18,424 nt of DNA from Treponema sp. (GTDB taxonomy: Bacteria > Spirochaetota > Spirochaetia > Treponematales > Breznakiellaceae), in contig JAISLX010000091.1 in the NCBI GenBank assembly GCA_031277045.1, positions 1 through 18,424 on the forward strand, read 5' to 3'. The translations under genes and the position numbers were made by a program. Every line of letters begins with the position of its first letter. Position 1 is the first letter of the stretch. Shown here one piece after another: positions 1 to 6,051 of this stretch. Under the pieces are notes generated by a model, which was not told where the DNA came from, made no database searches, and was given only the letters and a program-made list of their open reading frames with translations.

Positions 1-100
1 CTGGTTTTGGGTAGATATAAATAGGGGGGCAGACTTGTTACGCGGGCAGATCTATCCCCTGTGTCAGACCCAGGAGGGGGGAGGGGGAGAGCGAATTCAT

Positions 101-119
101 GAGAGAGAGAGAGAGAGAG
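101..119. repeat. GA dinucleotide microsatellite
   Basis: About nine and a half uninterrupted GA units, in intergenic DNA just after a G-rich tract. Such tracts are prone to slippage, so the length may vary between strains. No neighbouring reading frame or promoter that it would switch is visible. Confidence 0.85.
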
Positions 120-258
120 CAAGAACCGTGCCAAGTAGACCGTTTTAGGGCACAAAAATGAAAAATAATGCCCGGTTTTCGCGGAAAAGCCGCAACTAAG
201 GTCATAGCAAGAAGCCTACCCTTTCCACGTGAAAGCGTCAACCGGGGGGGCAAAAGGC

Positions 259-283
259 GGGGTATTAGACCCCCACTGCGAAT
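259..283. repeat. Partial copy of palindromic intergenic repeat
   Basis: About 21 of 27 bases match the right arm of the structured repeat at 7363-7389: a GGGGTATTA core, then an ACCC stretch, then CGAAT. The matching left arm is not evident here, so this looks like a degenerate half-copy. Identity judged by eye. Confidence 0.45.
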
Positions 284-303
284 GAACCTCCGCGCGCTCT
301 TGC

Positions 304-332
304 TTGACAAGACGGCTATTCTTGGCTAGGGT
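304..332 (+). promoter_or_regulatory. Promoter of tRNA-His
   Basis: A perfect -35 box TTGACA (304-309) is followed after 17 bases by TAGGGT (327-332), a weaker -10 box that keeps the first two bases and the last T. Transcription would start near 339, about 10 bases before the tRNA. Spacing and position fit a sigma-70 type promoter. Confidence 0.7.
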
Positions 333-348
333 ATTAAATCTATTGAAT

Positions 349-421
349 GGTGGATGTAGCTCAGTGGTAGAGTTCCAGATTGTGGATCTGGCCGTCGCCG
401 GTTCGAACCCGGTCATCCACC
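349..421 (+). tRNA. tRNA-His (anticodon GTG)
   Basis: The cloverleaf folds completely. The acceptor stem GTGGATG (350-356) pairs with CATCCAC (414-420). The D-arm starts TAGCTC, the anticodon loop is TTGTGGA with GTG at 382-384 on a CCAGA/TCTGG stem, and the T-arm is GCCGG/CCGGT around TTCGAAC. The extra 5' G (349) opposite C73 (421) is the G-1:C73 pair that identifies tRNA-His. The 3' CCA is not encoded, so it must be added by tRNA nucleotidyltransferase. Confidence 0.97.
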
Positions 422-547
422 CGGCTGGCGCCGTAAGGCATGGATAGCCTCCTCCGCCCGCAGCGGGAAGCGTTGCCTACCCGATGTTTTTCCCGGCGAA
501 AAAACGCGGACTGGCAGGGGTTTCGCGGCCCTCCAATCAAAATTAAA

Positions 548-572
548 CAACCGCCGTCTTTGGGGGCGGTTG
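548..572. terminator. Hairpin between tRNA-His and tRNA-Arg
   Basis: Perfect 8-bp stem CAACCGCC (548-555) / GGCGGTTG (565-572) with a 9-base loop. On + it lacks a T-run. On - it is followed by TTTAATTTT, so it looks more like a minus-strand terminator, though no minus-strand gene is evident upstream of it. It may weakly end the tRNA-His transcript or act as a processing spacer before tRNA-Arg. Confidence 0.4.
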
Positions 573-603
573 TGTACTCAAACAGGATATGTTCAATTTT
601 AAA

Positions 604-677
604 GCGTCCGTAGCTCAACTGGATAGAGTAACAGACTTCGAATCTGTAGGTCGCCCGTTCGAGCCGGGCCGGACGCA
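604..677 (+). tRNA. tRNA-Arg (anticodon TCG)
   Basis: The acceptor stem GCGTCCG (604-610) pairs perfectly with CGGACGC (670-676), with discriminator A at 677. The anticodon stem is ACAGA/TCTGT with loop CTTCGAA and anticodon TCG at 638-640, reading CGA codons. The T-arm is GCCCG/CGGGC around TTCGAGC. CCA is not encoded. A possible -10 (TATGTT) lies about 10 bases upstream, but I see no good -35, so it may be expressed with tRNA-His. Confidence 0.96.
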
Positions 678-681
678 ATGT

Positions 682-706
682 TAATTCCTTGTTCCGTAAG
701 GAATTA
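682..706. terminator. Shared hairpin between convergent tRNA genes
   Basis: Perfect 9-bp stem TAATTCCTT (682-690) / AAGGAATTA (698-706) with a 7-base loop, located between the 3' ends of tRNA-Arg (+) and tRNA-Glu (-). Neither strand has a strong T-run, but the symmetric position suggests a bidirectional end-of-transcript or 3'-processing signal. Confidence 0.5.
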
Positions 707-711
707 CCTTA

Positions 712-783
712 CATCCCCTAGGGGAGTCGAACCCCTGTTGTCGGGATGAAAACCCGATGTCCTAACCACTAGACGAAGGGGAC
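712..783 (-). tRNA. tRNA-Glu (anticodon TTC)
   Basis: On the minus strand the acceptor stem GTCCCCT pairs with AGGGGAT (G1 with U72 as a wobble), and the discriminator is G. The D-arm is GTCTAGTGGTTAGGAC, typical of tRNA-Glu. The anticodon loop is TTTTCAT with TTC (bases 748-750 on +) on a TCGGG/CCCGA stem, and the T-arm is AGGGG/CCCCT around TTCGACT. CCA is not encoded. The 5' end directly abuts the T-run of a terminator-like hairpin (784-806), so no promoter fits immediately upstream; see the leader unit at 784-905. Confidence 0.96.
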
Positions 784-806
784 AAAAAACCGCCCCGCAA
801 GGGCGG
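784..806 (-). terminator. Intrinsic terminator abutting tRNA-Glu
   Basis: On the minus strand a GC-only 6-bp stem CCGCCC/GGGCGG with loop TTGCG is followed by six T, the classical rho-independent form. The next base is the first nucleotide of tRNA-Glu. A slightly larger alternative stem AACCGCC/GGCGGTT overlaps it. It could end a short leader RNA, end transcripts from the HEAT-like gene, or attenuate tRNA-Glu. Confidence 0.7.
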
Positions 807-869
807 CGGTTACCGCTGGTCTGCCGCGCCCGGGCGTGAAAAATCAACTACACGCGGCAAAACCTAACC
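784..869 (-). ncRNA. Possible short leader or small RNA upstream of tRNA-Glu
   Basis: A promoter (876-905, minus) would start a transcript near 869 that runs about 86 nt to the terminator at 784-806. It can fold a 7-bp stem TGCCGCG/CGCGGCA (853-859 with 822-828) and a small GCGG/CCGC hairpin before the terminator. It matches no RNA family I recognise. It could be an independent small RNA or the 5' leader of tRNA-Glu. Confidence 0.3.
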
Positions 870-875
870 GTACCG

Positions 876-905
876 AACATACCAGCAAAGGGTTCTTTGA
901 GTCAA
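876..905 (-). promoter_or_regulatory. Promoter for the leader / tRNA-Glu unit
   Basis: On the minus strand TTGACT (900-905) is followed after 18 bases by TATGTT (876-881). TGG just before the -10 makes an extended TGG-TATGTT box like those of other genes in this window. It lies downstream of the HEAT-like gene's stop codon and points toward tRNA-Glu. Confidence 0.6.
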
Positions 906-968
906 TTACTCCGCGCATGTCCGCTAGGGTCGGCGCATACACTGGCCCTTGACATGCCGCGCCGGCTG

Positions 969-1691
969 TCAACTGCCGCTTTTGGGGTTAAACAGCTTGG
1001 ACAGCAGTTCCCGGGCCCGGTCCCGTACCTTTTTCTGGTAAGGTCCGATTATAATGTCGGAGATAACCCCCAGTGTGTACTGGTCGGTTATGCCGCCGCT
1101 GGCCGCCGCGAGTCGTTCGTAGGCTTCCAGCGCCATGTAAACCAGATACTCGTCCGGTTTGTTGCTGGCCAGCGCGTTAAAACGCCGCACAACGGTGGTA
1201 ATCTCGTTGACGGTTTGATCATTTTCGTTGATGCCGATTTTAGCCAGGGACATAAAGACTTCTACCAGGACCATCGATTCGTTGTCGGCCCTGAGGATCC
1301 TAATCAGCGCGTCTTTGGCCTCCGGCGTTCCCATATCGCCCAGGTATTCCACAGCCTGTTTCCGTACCAGGGGATAGTTGTTAATCAGCCTGCCGTTTTC
1401 CCTGGTCATTACCACGGTTCCCTCGGTAGCAAGGTACTCAAGCGAGGCGCGGATATCTTCCCCCTCGTTTCCGCGGCTCATGGCGTCCTTTATGAATTCC
1501 AGGGCCAGCAGTTTCTGCTCCTCGGAATTACCCCGCATCTGTTCTCTGATAATTTTGATCTCGTTAGATTCCTGCAGGTAAGATTCCTCGACCGATATTT
1601 CGCGGCCGGGATTGGGATTCTGGCCCGGCAGAGCCAATGTGACGGCAAGGAACAAGAAACCGCATATCACCGGGAATTTTAAATGTAACAT
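969..1691 (-). CDS. Exported HEAT-repeat-like protein
   Basis: A 240-residue protein of unknown role. The start is the ATG at 1691, preceded by AAGGAGA about 11 bases away; a Met ten codons further upstream has no ribosome site. Residues 1-24 form a signal peptide (Lys-5, hydrophobic core, ALPGQ cleavage region) with no lipobox Cys, so a periplasmic location is likely. The rest is alpha-helical with HEAT-like pairs, clearest around VRKQAVEYLGDMGTPEAKD followed by ALIRILRADNESMVLVEVF, where a helix, a short Gly-Thr-Pro turn and a second helix repeat. Such scaffolds bind other proteins; no catalytic residue is evident. A perfect palindrome sits upstream (1719-1744). Its 3' side leads to the tRNA-Glu unit, whose terminator may also serve it. 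Confidence 0.75.
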   Translation of the reverse strand: MLHLKFPVICGFLFLAVTLALPGQNPNPGREISVEESYLQESNEIKIIREQMRGNSEEQKLLALEFIKDAMSRGNEGEDIRASLEYLATEGTVVMTRENGRLINNYPLVRKQAVEYLGDMGTPEAKDALIRILRADNESMVLVEVFMSLAKIGINENDQTVNEITTVVRRFNALASNKPDEYLVYMALEAYERLAAASGGITDQYTLGVISDIIIGPYQKKVRDRARELLSKLFNPKSGS

Positions 1692-1718
1692 AAACTCACC
1701 ATCTCCTTCGATAATTTT

Positions 1719-1744
1719 CACGGCAATTCAATAATTTTGCCGTG
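1719..1744. promoter_or_regulatory. Perfect palindrome upstream of the HEAT-like gene
   Basis: CACGGCAA (1719-1726) and TTGCCGTG (1737-1744) form an 8-bp perfect inverted repeat around a 10-base AT-rich centre, 28 bases before the start codon. It could be an operator or an mRNA hairpin just before the ribosome site. It is not followed by a T-run on the minus strand, so a terminator is unlikely. Confidence 0.45.
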
Positions 1745-1965
1745 TTTAATCCGGGCTTTCCCCAAAACTCGGTTAGTTTTGGAAAAAGCTTCCGAAAAGC
1801 AGCCTATAGCCCGCTTTTTCATAAATTCAGGGCGGCTTGACAAGCTTCGCTTGTCTTCCCAAAAACTGAAGTTTCGGGAAAGCCTCATCCTAAAGAAACT
1901 TCTAAAACCTGATGTTTTAAAAGTTTTCCGCTTAAAACAGCGCGCTGCGCGCCTTTTGACGCAAA
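1745..1965. repeat. Cluster of dispersed hairpin repeats
   Basis: This non-coding spacer between two minus-strand genes holds three related palindromic units: 1753-1792 (CCAAAAC...GTTTTGG core), about 1855-1884 (CCCAAAAACTGAAGTTTCGGG) and about 1896-1928 (AAACTTCTAAAAC...GTTTTAAAAGTTT). The first unit recurs nearly base for base at 3083-3122. Open frames across it on both strands are consequences of the repeat, not genes. Confidence 0.6.
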
Positions 1966-1970
1966 ATACC

Positions 1971-1990
1971 GGGGCATTTACAAATGCCCC
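1971..1990 (-). terminator. Terminator of the lipoprotein gene
   Basis: Perfect 8-bp stem GGGGCATT/AATGCCCC with a 4-base loop, starting 3 bases after the stop codon of the lipoprotein gene. On the minus strand it is followed by GGTATTTTG, a modest T-run. The position strongly supports a terminator. Confidence 0.7.
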
Positions 1991-1992
1991 TG

Positions 1993-2844
1993 CTAGTTGA
2001 TGATCTTCCAAATACCGTCTACTTTTTTTAGCTCATAAAGGCGTTGACGCTGTCCGTTTGACGCGGTTCTAAAGGCCCATACCTTTTCCTCCTCGGTGAT
2101 AATTTCAATGTCAATATCGTCAACCCGGCTGCTCGCGTTGGCCCGCGAAGGGATTACCACATTGATAAAGTAATCCTCCAGGTTTTTAAGCGGTTCTTCC
2201 CGCGACTTTAGTTTAGGGCTTTGGGAAACAGTGTCAAGGAATTCCCGGGAGCTGAGCTTGTCCAGGTAAGATTTGTCCAAACAGTTTATCCATGCCTTGA
2301 AATTCCCGCGTCTGATAATTTCGTTGAGGTTTTTGATAAATTCCCGAATGTCAATTTTCGTGGTGTTATGAACTTCCTCGCTAACGGCCGTGTCATCAAG
2401 GGCCGGCGGGGGAGTTTCCGGAGTCTGTCCGGCGGGAGCCGTTTCTACAGGGGTGGTTTTTACGGGAGCCTGTTCAGCGGAAGCCGTTTTTGCAGGAGCG
2501 GTTTTTACGGGAGCCTGTTCAGCGGGAGCCGTTTTTGCAGGAGCGGTTTTTACAGGAACCTGTTCGGCGGGAGCCGTTTCTACAGGGGTGGTTTCTACGG
2601 GAGTCTGTCCGGCGGGAGCCGTTTCTACAGAAGCCGGATCATCGGGGGGATACTGCGTAACCGGATCTACCCATACCGGGGAAGGGGTTTTTTCTGGCAG
2701 AGATTCCACTTGGGACAGGCAGGAAAGAAAGCCCAGCGAACATGCGGCGGCAAACAGAACAAAGAACCCCGCCGCAGAACGAAAACCAAAGGTTCGGCGG
2801 GACATCTTGGTTCGGGAAGAAAAAGTCCCGCGGATTTTTTTCAT
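1993..2844 (-). CDS. Putative lipoprotein with Thr/Pro/Ala repeat linker
   Basis: About 283 residues from the ATG at 2844 (MKKIRG). The upstream promoter, with an inferred start site near 2967, rules out the longest open frame; ATG 2805 is an alternative, and neither has a clear ribosome site. A hydrophobic segment ends in candidate lipobox cysteines (FAAAC, Cys35; GFLSC, Cys42), so the protein is probably lipid-anchored. Residues about 65-140 are a low-complexity Pro/Thr/Ala/Glu/Lys linker encoded by a 45-bp tandem repeat. Residues 164-283 are a folded domain with helices (FIKNLNEIIRRGNFKAWINC) followed by strands ending in YELKKVDGIWKIIN, which resembles an NTF2/cystatin-like fold of the kind found in secreted bacterial proteins. 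Function unknown. Confidence 0.75.
   Translation of the reverse strand: MKKIRGTFSSRTKMSRRTFGFRSAAGFFVLFAAACSLGFLSCLSQVESLPEKTPSPVWVDPVTQYPPDDPASVETAPAGQTPVETTPVETAPAEQVPVKTAPAKTAPAEQAPVKTAPAKTASAEQAPVKTTPVETAPAGQTPETPPPALDDTAVSEEVHNTTKIDIREFIKNLNEIIRRGNFKAWINCLDKSYLDKLSSREFLDTVSQSPKLKSREEPLKNLEDYFINVVIPSRANASSRVDDIDIEIITEEEKVWAFRTASNGQRQRLYELKKVDGIWKIIN
2421..2635 (-). repeat. 45-bp in-frame tandem repeat, about 4.8 copies
   Basis: Units begin at 2421, 2466, 2511, 2556 and 2601 (the last partial), each 45 bases, so the frame is kept. They encode a 15-residue Ala/Pro/Thr/Val unit of the type APAEQAPVKTAPAKT. The two central copies differ at only two positions, which suggests recent duplication. 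Copy number is likely to vary between strains. Confidence 0.9.
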
Positions 2845-2973
2845 TTTGCGCCGGGGGGTCTCAGCCCCGTCATCATTGGCGTAGAAATTGAACCGCCCCA
2901 AAAGCTTCCCCGCCGAAAAGCGGGTTCCTGGGTATTCGACCCCCTTTCGAATAAAATTCCTCATATCCCTAGT

Positions 2974-3002
2974 ATAATACGGTAGTTGATATATTCCGTC
3001 AA
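2974..3002 (-). promoter_or_regulatory. Promoter of the lipoprotein gene
   Basis: On the minus strand TTGACG (2997-3002) and TATTAT (2974-2979) are exactly 17 bases apart, a strong sigma-70 type match. Transcription would start near 2967, leaving a leader of about 120 bases before ATG 2844, with a small CCCGC...GCGGG hairpin in it. Confidence 0.75.
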
Positions 3003-3082
3003 ATGAGGAGGCAGATGCCGCCATTCGTCATGTTGAAACCGCCTCCACCGGCGGATATTTCGTCCGGAAAGCCATAAAACCA

Positions 3083-3122
3083 GGGCTTTCCCCAAAACCC
3101 GGCTGGTTTTGAGAAAGTTCCG
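3083..3122. repeat. Second copy of the hairpin repeat
   Basis: The first 16 bases (GGGCTTTCCCCAAAAC) are identical to those at 1753-1768, and the rest matches closely through the GTTTTG arm. The CAAAACC/GGTTTTG palindrome is conserved with compensatory changes in its loop region. It lies just past the stop codon of the UPF0158-GNAT gene, where its hairpin might help end transcription. Confidence 0.7.
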
Positions 3123-3132
3123 CCATGCAACT

Positions 3133-4080
3133 CTATTTACCCGCACCGGTCCCGGGGGCCGGAATTTCAAGGCAGTAGCGGACCATGCGGGGGGTAAAGG
3201 AATCCCTGAACAGCGCCTGGGAAAATCCCTCGCTGCCCGCGGGAAGATCGATAAGGATCTGAAGCGGGGCCGTTTCCCCCGGACCGGCGGCGGAAAACCG
3301 CCGGGTTTCTTCGATGAAGCGGCTTAAAAGGCCCTTCCCAATTCCCAGGCCCCGGTACTGGGGCTGTACCTCAAGGGCGTGGATATACAACAGGGTTTCG
3401 CTTTGCCGGACGGCGGCGATATAGGCGGCAAAATCCCCGTTCCCTGTTTCCGCCACCAGGCCCAGATCGCCGGGGAAACGCCAGGCAGCGGACTGTTCCG
3501 CCGTCAGAAAGACCGCATCCGCGCCGTGTCCGGCGGCGCCGGGCCGTAACTCGTCAATACAGGCCCGGTGAAGCGCCGCCGCCGCTTCCCGGTCGGTTTC
3601 TTTTGAAGGGCGGAAACGAAAATCCTCCAGCACCAGGTCCCCGGTCTCCTCGGGTTCGCCGCCGATCCGCTCAAGCCCCCACTCTTCCCGCAGGCCGTTG
3701 TACCAGCGCAGAATTTCCCGCCTCATTCCCTGTTCCTTGAAACTGAACCACAATTTTTCTGTTTCAGGATAACGGGCGATGGTGTCCTTAAAGGCCCGAA
3801 ACACCCCCTTCCCCTGGTTCAGGGCTTCCGACAGTTCTTTCCGCAGCGCCGGGTTCCGCAGACCCGCGGTAAAATGTTCCATCAGCCTAAAGCCGTCCGC
3901 GGAATTCCATTCAGGCAGGGAAATGTAACGCTTCCCGTTCTCATGGCCTTCGTTATCAAGGTCCTTATCCCTATCGCTTACAATAATTTTTTCCTCGGTA
4001 TCCAGACAAAAAACACCCATCTGATCTTCCATCGAGAAAAGCAGGGCCCCGATAAGCGCCTCATTCAATTCAAACAGCAT
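3133..4080 (-). CDS. UPF0158 domain fused to a GNAT N-acetyltransferase
   Basis: A 315-residue two-domain protein. Residues 1-130 match the UPF0158 family by pattern: a start like LNEALIGALLFSMEDQMGVF with LDTEE, then YISLPEWNSADGFRLMEHF, and the hallmark ALNQGKGVFRAFKDTI followed by EKLWFSF and REILRWYN. Its biochemical role is not known to me. Residues about 148-305 form a GNAT fold; VQPQYRGLGIGKGLLSRF (238-255) is acetyl-CoA binding motif A (Q/RxxGxG/A). The protein probably acetylates an amine on a small molecule or protein; the substrate cannot be read. The start ATG 4080 has GAGGAA directly upstream, but a TATAAT box only 8 bases before it suggests a very short leader. It is divergent from aspS across 48 bp. 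Confidence 0.85.
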   Translation of the reverse strand: MLFELNEALIGALLFSMEDQMGVFCLDTEEKIIVSDRDKDLDNEGHENGKRYISLPEWNSADGFRLMEHFTAGLRNPALRKELSEALNQGKGVFRAFKDTIARYPETEKLWFSFKEQGMRREILRWYNGLREEWGLERIGGEPEETGDLVLEDFRFRPSKETDREAAAALHRACIDELRPGAAGHGADAVFLTAEQSAAWRFPGDLGLVAETGNGDFAAYIAAVRQSETLLYIHALEVQPQYRGLGIGKGLLSRFIEETRRFSAAGPGETAPLQILIDLPAGSEGFSQALFRDSFTPRMVRYCLEIPAPGTGAGK

Positions 4081-4088
4081 AGTTCCTC

Positions 4089-4094
4089 ATTATA
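4089..4094 (-). promoter_or_regulatory. -10 box of the UPF0158-GNAT gene
   Basis: Perfect TATAAT on the minus strand, ending 8 bases before the ATG at 4080. No convincing -35 is seen at the right distance (TACCAC at best). The start site would fall within about 2 bases of the ATG, giving an almost leaderless mRNA that cuts off the GAGGAA sequence. Confidence 0.5.
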
Positions 4095-4113
4095 GAACAG
4101 ATCCCCTCCCCGT

Positions 4114-4121
4114 GGTACATT
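4114..4121 (+). promoter_or_regulatory. Extended -10 promoter of aspS
   Basis: TGG-like extension followed by TACATT (4116-4121), ending 7 bases before ATG 4129; transcription would begin at or next to the start codon. A poor -35 (TAGAAC, 4093-4098) is at 17 bases. An alternative is TTCAAA (4069-4074) with TATAGA (4091-4096), which would give a short leader. Confidence 0.45.
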
Positions 4122-4128
4122 GGGAATC

Positions 4129-5970
4129 ATGGAACTGATGAAACGGACCGCGACATGCGGCGCGCTGCGTTCGGGCGACTCCGGCAGGACGGTAATTTTG
4201 AACGGCTGGGTACACCGCCGCCGGGATCATGGCGGTATATCGTTTATCAACCTGCGGGATCGTTACGGCATTACCCAGGCCGTGGTGGGCCAGGACGCCC
4301 CGGCGGAATTAAAGGCGCTGGCCGCGGATCTGCGGAACGAGTACTGCGTCGCCCTGGAGGGGCTGGTACGCCGCCGGCCCGGTGACATGGTAAATCCCGC
4401 CATGCCCACCGGGGAAATCGAAGTTCTGGTAACGCGGCTTGTCATTCTGAACCGCTGCGATGTTCTTCCGTTTCAGATTGGGGACGAAAGCGGCGCCGGG
4501 GAGGATCTGCGGCTCAAGTACCGTTACCTGGACCTGCGTTCCGCCGGGATGCAGAACCGGATCCGCCTGCGCGCCGAGGTAAGCTTCGCCGTGCGGGAGT
4601 GGATGACGGCCCAGGGTTTCTACGAGATTGAAACCCCTACGTTTATCAAATCCACCCCGGAAGGGGCGCGGGACTACCTGGTCCCTTCCCGCCTGTACCC
4701 CGGCAAATTTTACGCCCTGCCCCAGAGCCCCCAGCTTTACAAGCAGCTTCTTATGGCCGCCGGTTTTGACAAGTATTTCCAGATTGCCCGCTGCTACCGG
4801 GACGAAGACGCCCGCGGGGACCGGCAGCCTGAGTTTACTCAAATCGACATCGAGATGTCCTTTGTGGACCGGGAAGACGTGCTGACCATGACCGAGGGAC
4901 TTATGGCCTATGTGTTCAAGAAAACCCTGGGCGTGGAACTGCCCGCGAAATTCCGCCGCCTTACCTGGGAGGAGGCGCGGGAACGCTACGGCAGCGACAA
5001 GCCGGACCTGCGTTTCGACCTGCCCCTGCAGGATTTTGGCCCTTTTGTGGAAGCGGGCGGTTTCCAGGCCTTTAAGGACGCGCTTAGCCAGGGGGAAGCC
5101 GAGCGCCAGACCGCCGCGCAGCGGGGCATCAAGACCGCCGGAGGTGCCGTTAAGGCCCTCGTCGTCCCCGCCGCCCTTATGCCCGCCCCCTATTCCCGCA
5201 GGCAGATTGAAGAACTCGAAGCCCACGCTAAAATATACCGGGCAAAGGGCCTGGCCTGGATGAAGGCCGCCCCCGCCGGATCCTCCGGCCCCGTTCTGGA
5301 AGGCGGCGTGTCGAAATTCTTCGCGGACCAGGGGGCGGCTATCGTTTCCGCCCTCGGCGCGGCCCCCGGCGACCTTATCCTGCTGGCCGCCGATTCCCGG
5401 CGCGGCGTCGCCAACACCGCCCTGGGGGCGGTCCGTTCCAAGCTGGGGCGGGACCTTAACCTAAGCGGCGGCCCGTCCCGCTTTGAATTTGTCTGGATCG
5501 TGGACTTCCCCATGTTCGAATTCAACGAGGAAGAAAACCGCTGGGAGGCGGCCCACCACATGTTCACCTGGCCCCAGGAAAAGTACCACGCCGTCCTGGA
5601 AAGCGACCCCGGATCCGTCAAGGGCGACCTTTATGACCTTGTCCTTAACGGTTTTGAACTTGCATCCGGGTCCATCAGAATCCACGACCCGGAACTGCAA
5701 AAGCGGGTCTTCAACATTGTGGGTTTCGACGCCGCCGAGGCGGAACGCCGTTTCGGCTTCCTCACCGAAGCTTTTAAGTACGGCGCCCCCCCGCACGGCG
5801 GCATAGCTCCCGGCTTGGACCGGCTCGTCATGATCATGGCGGGCGAAACTTCGATAAAAGAAGTCATCGCCTTTCCAAAAAACTCCTTTGCCGTCAACCC
5901 CATGGACGACAGCCCCGGCGCCGTGGACGCCGGACAGCTTGGCGATCTCCACCTTGCCATAACGGACTAA
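4129..5970 (+). CDS. aspS: Aspartyl-tRNA synthetase
   Basis: A 613-residue class IIb synthetase that charges tRNA-Asp in the cytoplasm, a normal length for the bacterial type. The N-terminal anticodon-binding OB fold covers about 1-110 (GWVHRRRDHGG...NLRDRYG). The catalytic core follows: QSPQLYKQLLM (199-209), motif 2 FQIARCYRDEDARGDRQPEF (217-236) and QIDIEMSF. The bacterial GAD insertion spans about 290-425, and motif 3 is GGIAPGLDRLVMIM (557-570) with Arg565. The start is ATG 4129; TTG 4120 lies inside the presumed promoter and ATG 4138 is an alternative. No clear ribosome site precedes any of them. His34 and the adjacent Gly pair are the pattern linked with non-discriminating AspRS, so it may also mischarge tRNA-Asn if GatCAB is present. 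Confidence 0.98.
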   Translation: MELMKRTATCGALRSGDSGRTVILNGWVHRRRDHGGISFINLRDRYGITQAVVGQDAPAELKALAADLRNEYCVALEGLVRRRPGDMVNPAMPTGEIEVLVTRLVILNRCDVLPFQIGDESGAGEDLRLKYRYLDLRSAGMQNRIRLRAEVSFAVREWMTAQGFYEIETPTFIKSTPEGARDYLVPSRLYPGKFYALPQSPQLYKQLLMAAGFDKYFQIARCYRDEDARGDRQPEFTQIDIEMSFVDREDVLTMTEGLMAYVFKKTLGVELPAKFRRLTWEEARERYGSDKPDLRFDLPLQDFGPFVEAGGFQAFKDALSQGEAERQTAAQRGIKTAGGAVKALVVPAALMPAPYSRRQIEELEAHAKIYRAKGLAWMKAAPAGSSGPVLEGGVSKFFADQGAAIVSALGAAPGDLILLAADSRRGVANTALGAVRSKLGRDLNLSGGPSRFEFVWIVDFPMFEFNEEENRWEAAHHMFTWPQEKYHAVLESDPGSVKGDLYDLVLNGFELASGSIRIHDPELQKRVFNIVGFDAAEAERRFGFLTEAFKYGAPPHGGIAPGLDRLVMIMAGETSIKEVIAFPKNSFAVNPMDDSPGAVDAGQLGDLHLAITD

Positions 5971-6051
5971 TTGGAAGGCGCGGGTCCGTACCTGGCGCTT
6001 TGCCGCGTTTCGTGTGTAACACTCCCAAAAATCACGCTCATTTTGGCAGTA

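Larger units (their letters stand above)
1..303. other. Left-edge intergenic stretch without a supported gene
   Basis: No open frame here looks like a real protein on either strand. The frames that stay open give low-complexity peptides rich in Arg, Ser and Pro and have no ribosome site. It holds a G-rich patch near 72-92, a (GA)n run at 101-119, and at 259-283 a partial copy of the palindromic repeat found complete at 7324-7388. The stretch ends at the tRNA-His promoter. Confidence 0.6.

Noticed and set aside
72..92. Possible G-quadruplex in the G-rich patch
   Set aside because: Only two long G tracts are present; four tracts of three or more are not there.
1..147. Truncated protein entering from the left edge on +
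   Set aside because: One frame is open to about 147, but the peptide is low-complexity (GGGG, ERERER) and matches nothing I recognise.
897..1682. Long open frame on + opposite the HEAT-like gene
   Set aside because: It is antisense to a gene with a signal peptide and ribosome site, has no ribosome site of its own and an implausible composition.
1718..2011. Small minus-strand protein in the repeat spacer
   Set aside because: It reads through the hairpin repeats and the lipoprotein terminator. A similar peptide at 2961-3170 arises from the second repeat copy, which shows that the repeat and not selection makes the frame.
2221..2985. Gly/Ser/Arg-rich open frames on + opposite the lipoprotein
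   Set aside because: They are shadows of the 45-bp tandem repeat, which stays open in several frames; no start signals.
4309..5226. 305-codon minus-strand frame inside aspS
   Set aside because: GC-rich coding DNA commonly leaves antisense frames open. aspS motifs are unbroken across the region.
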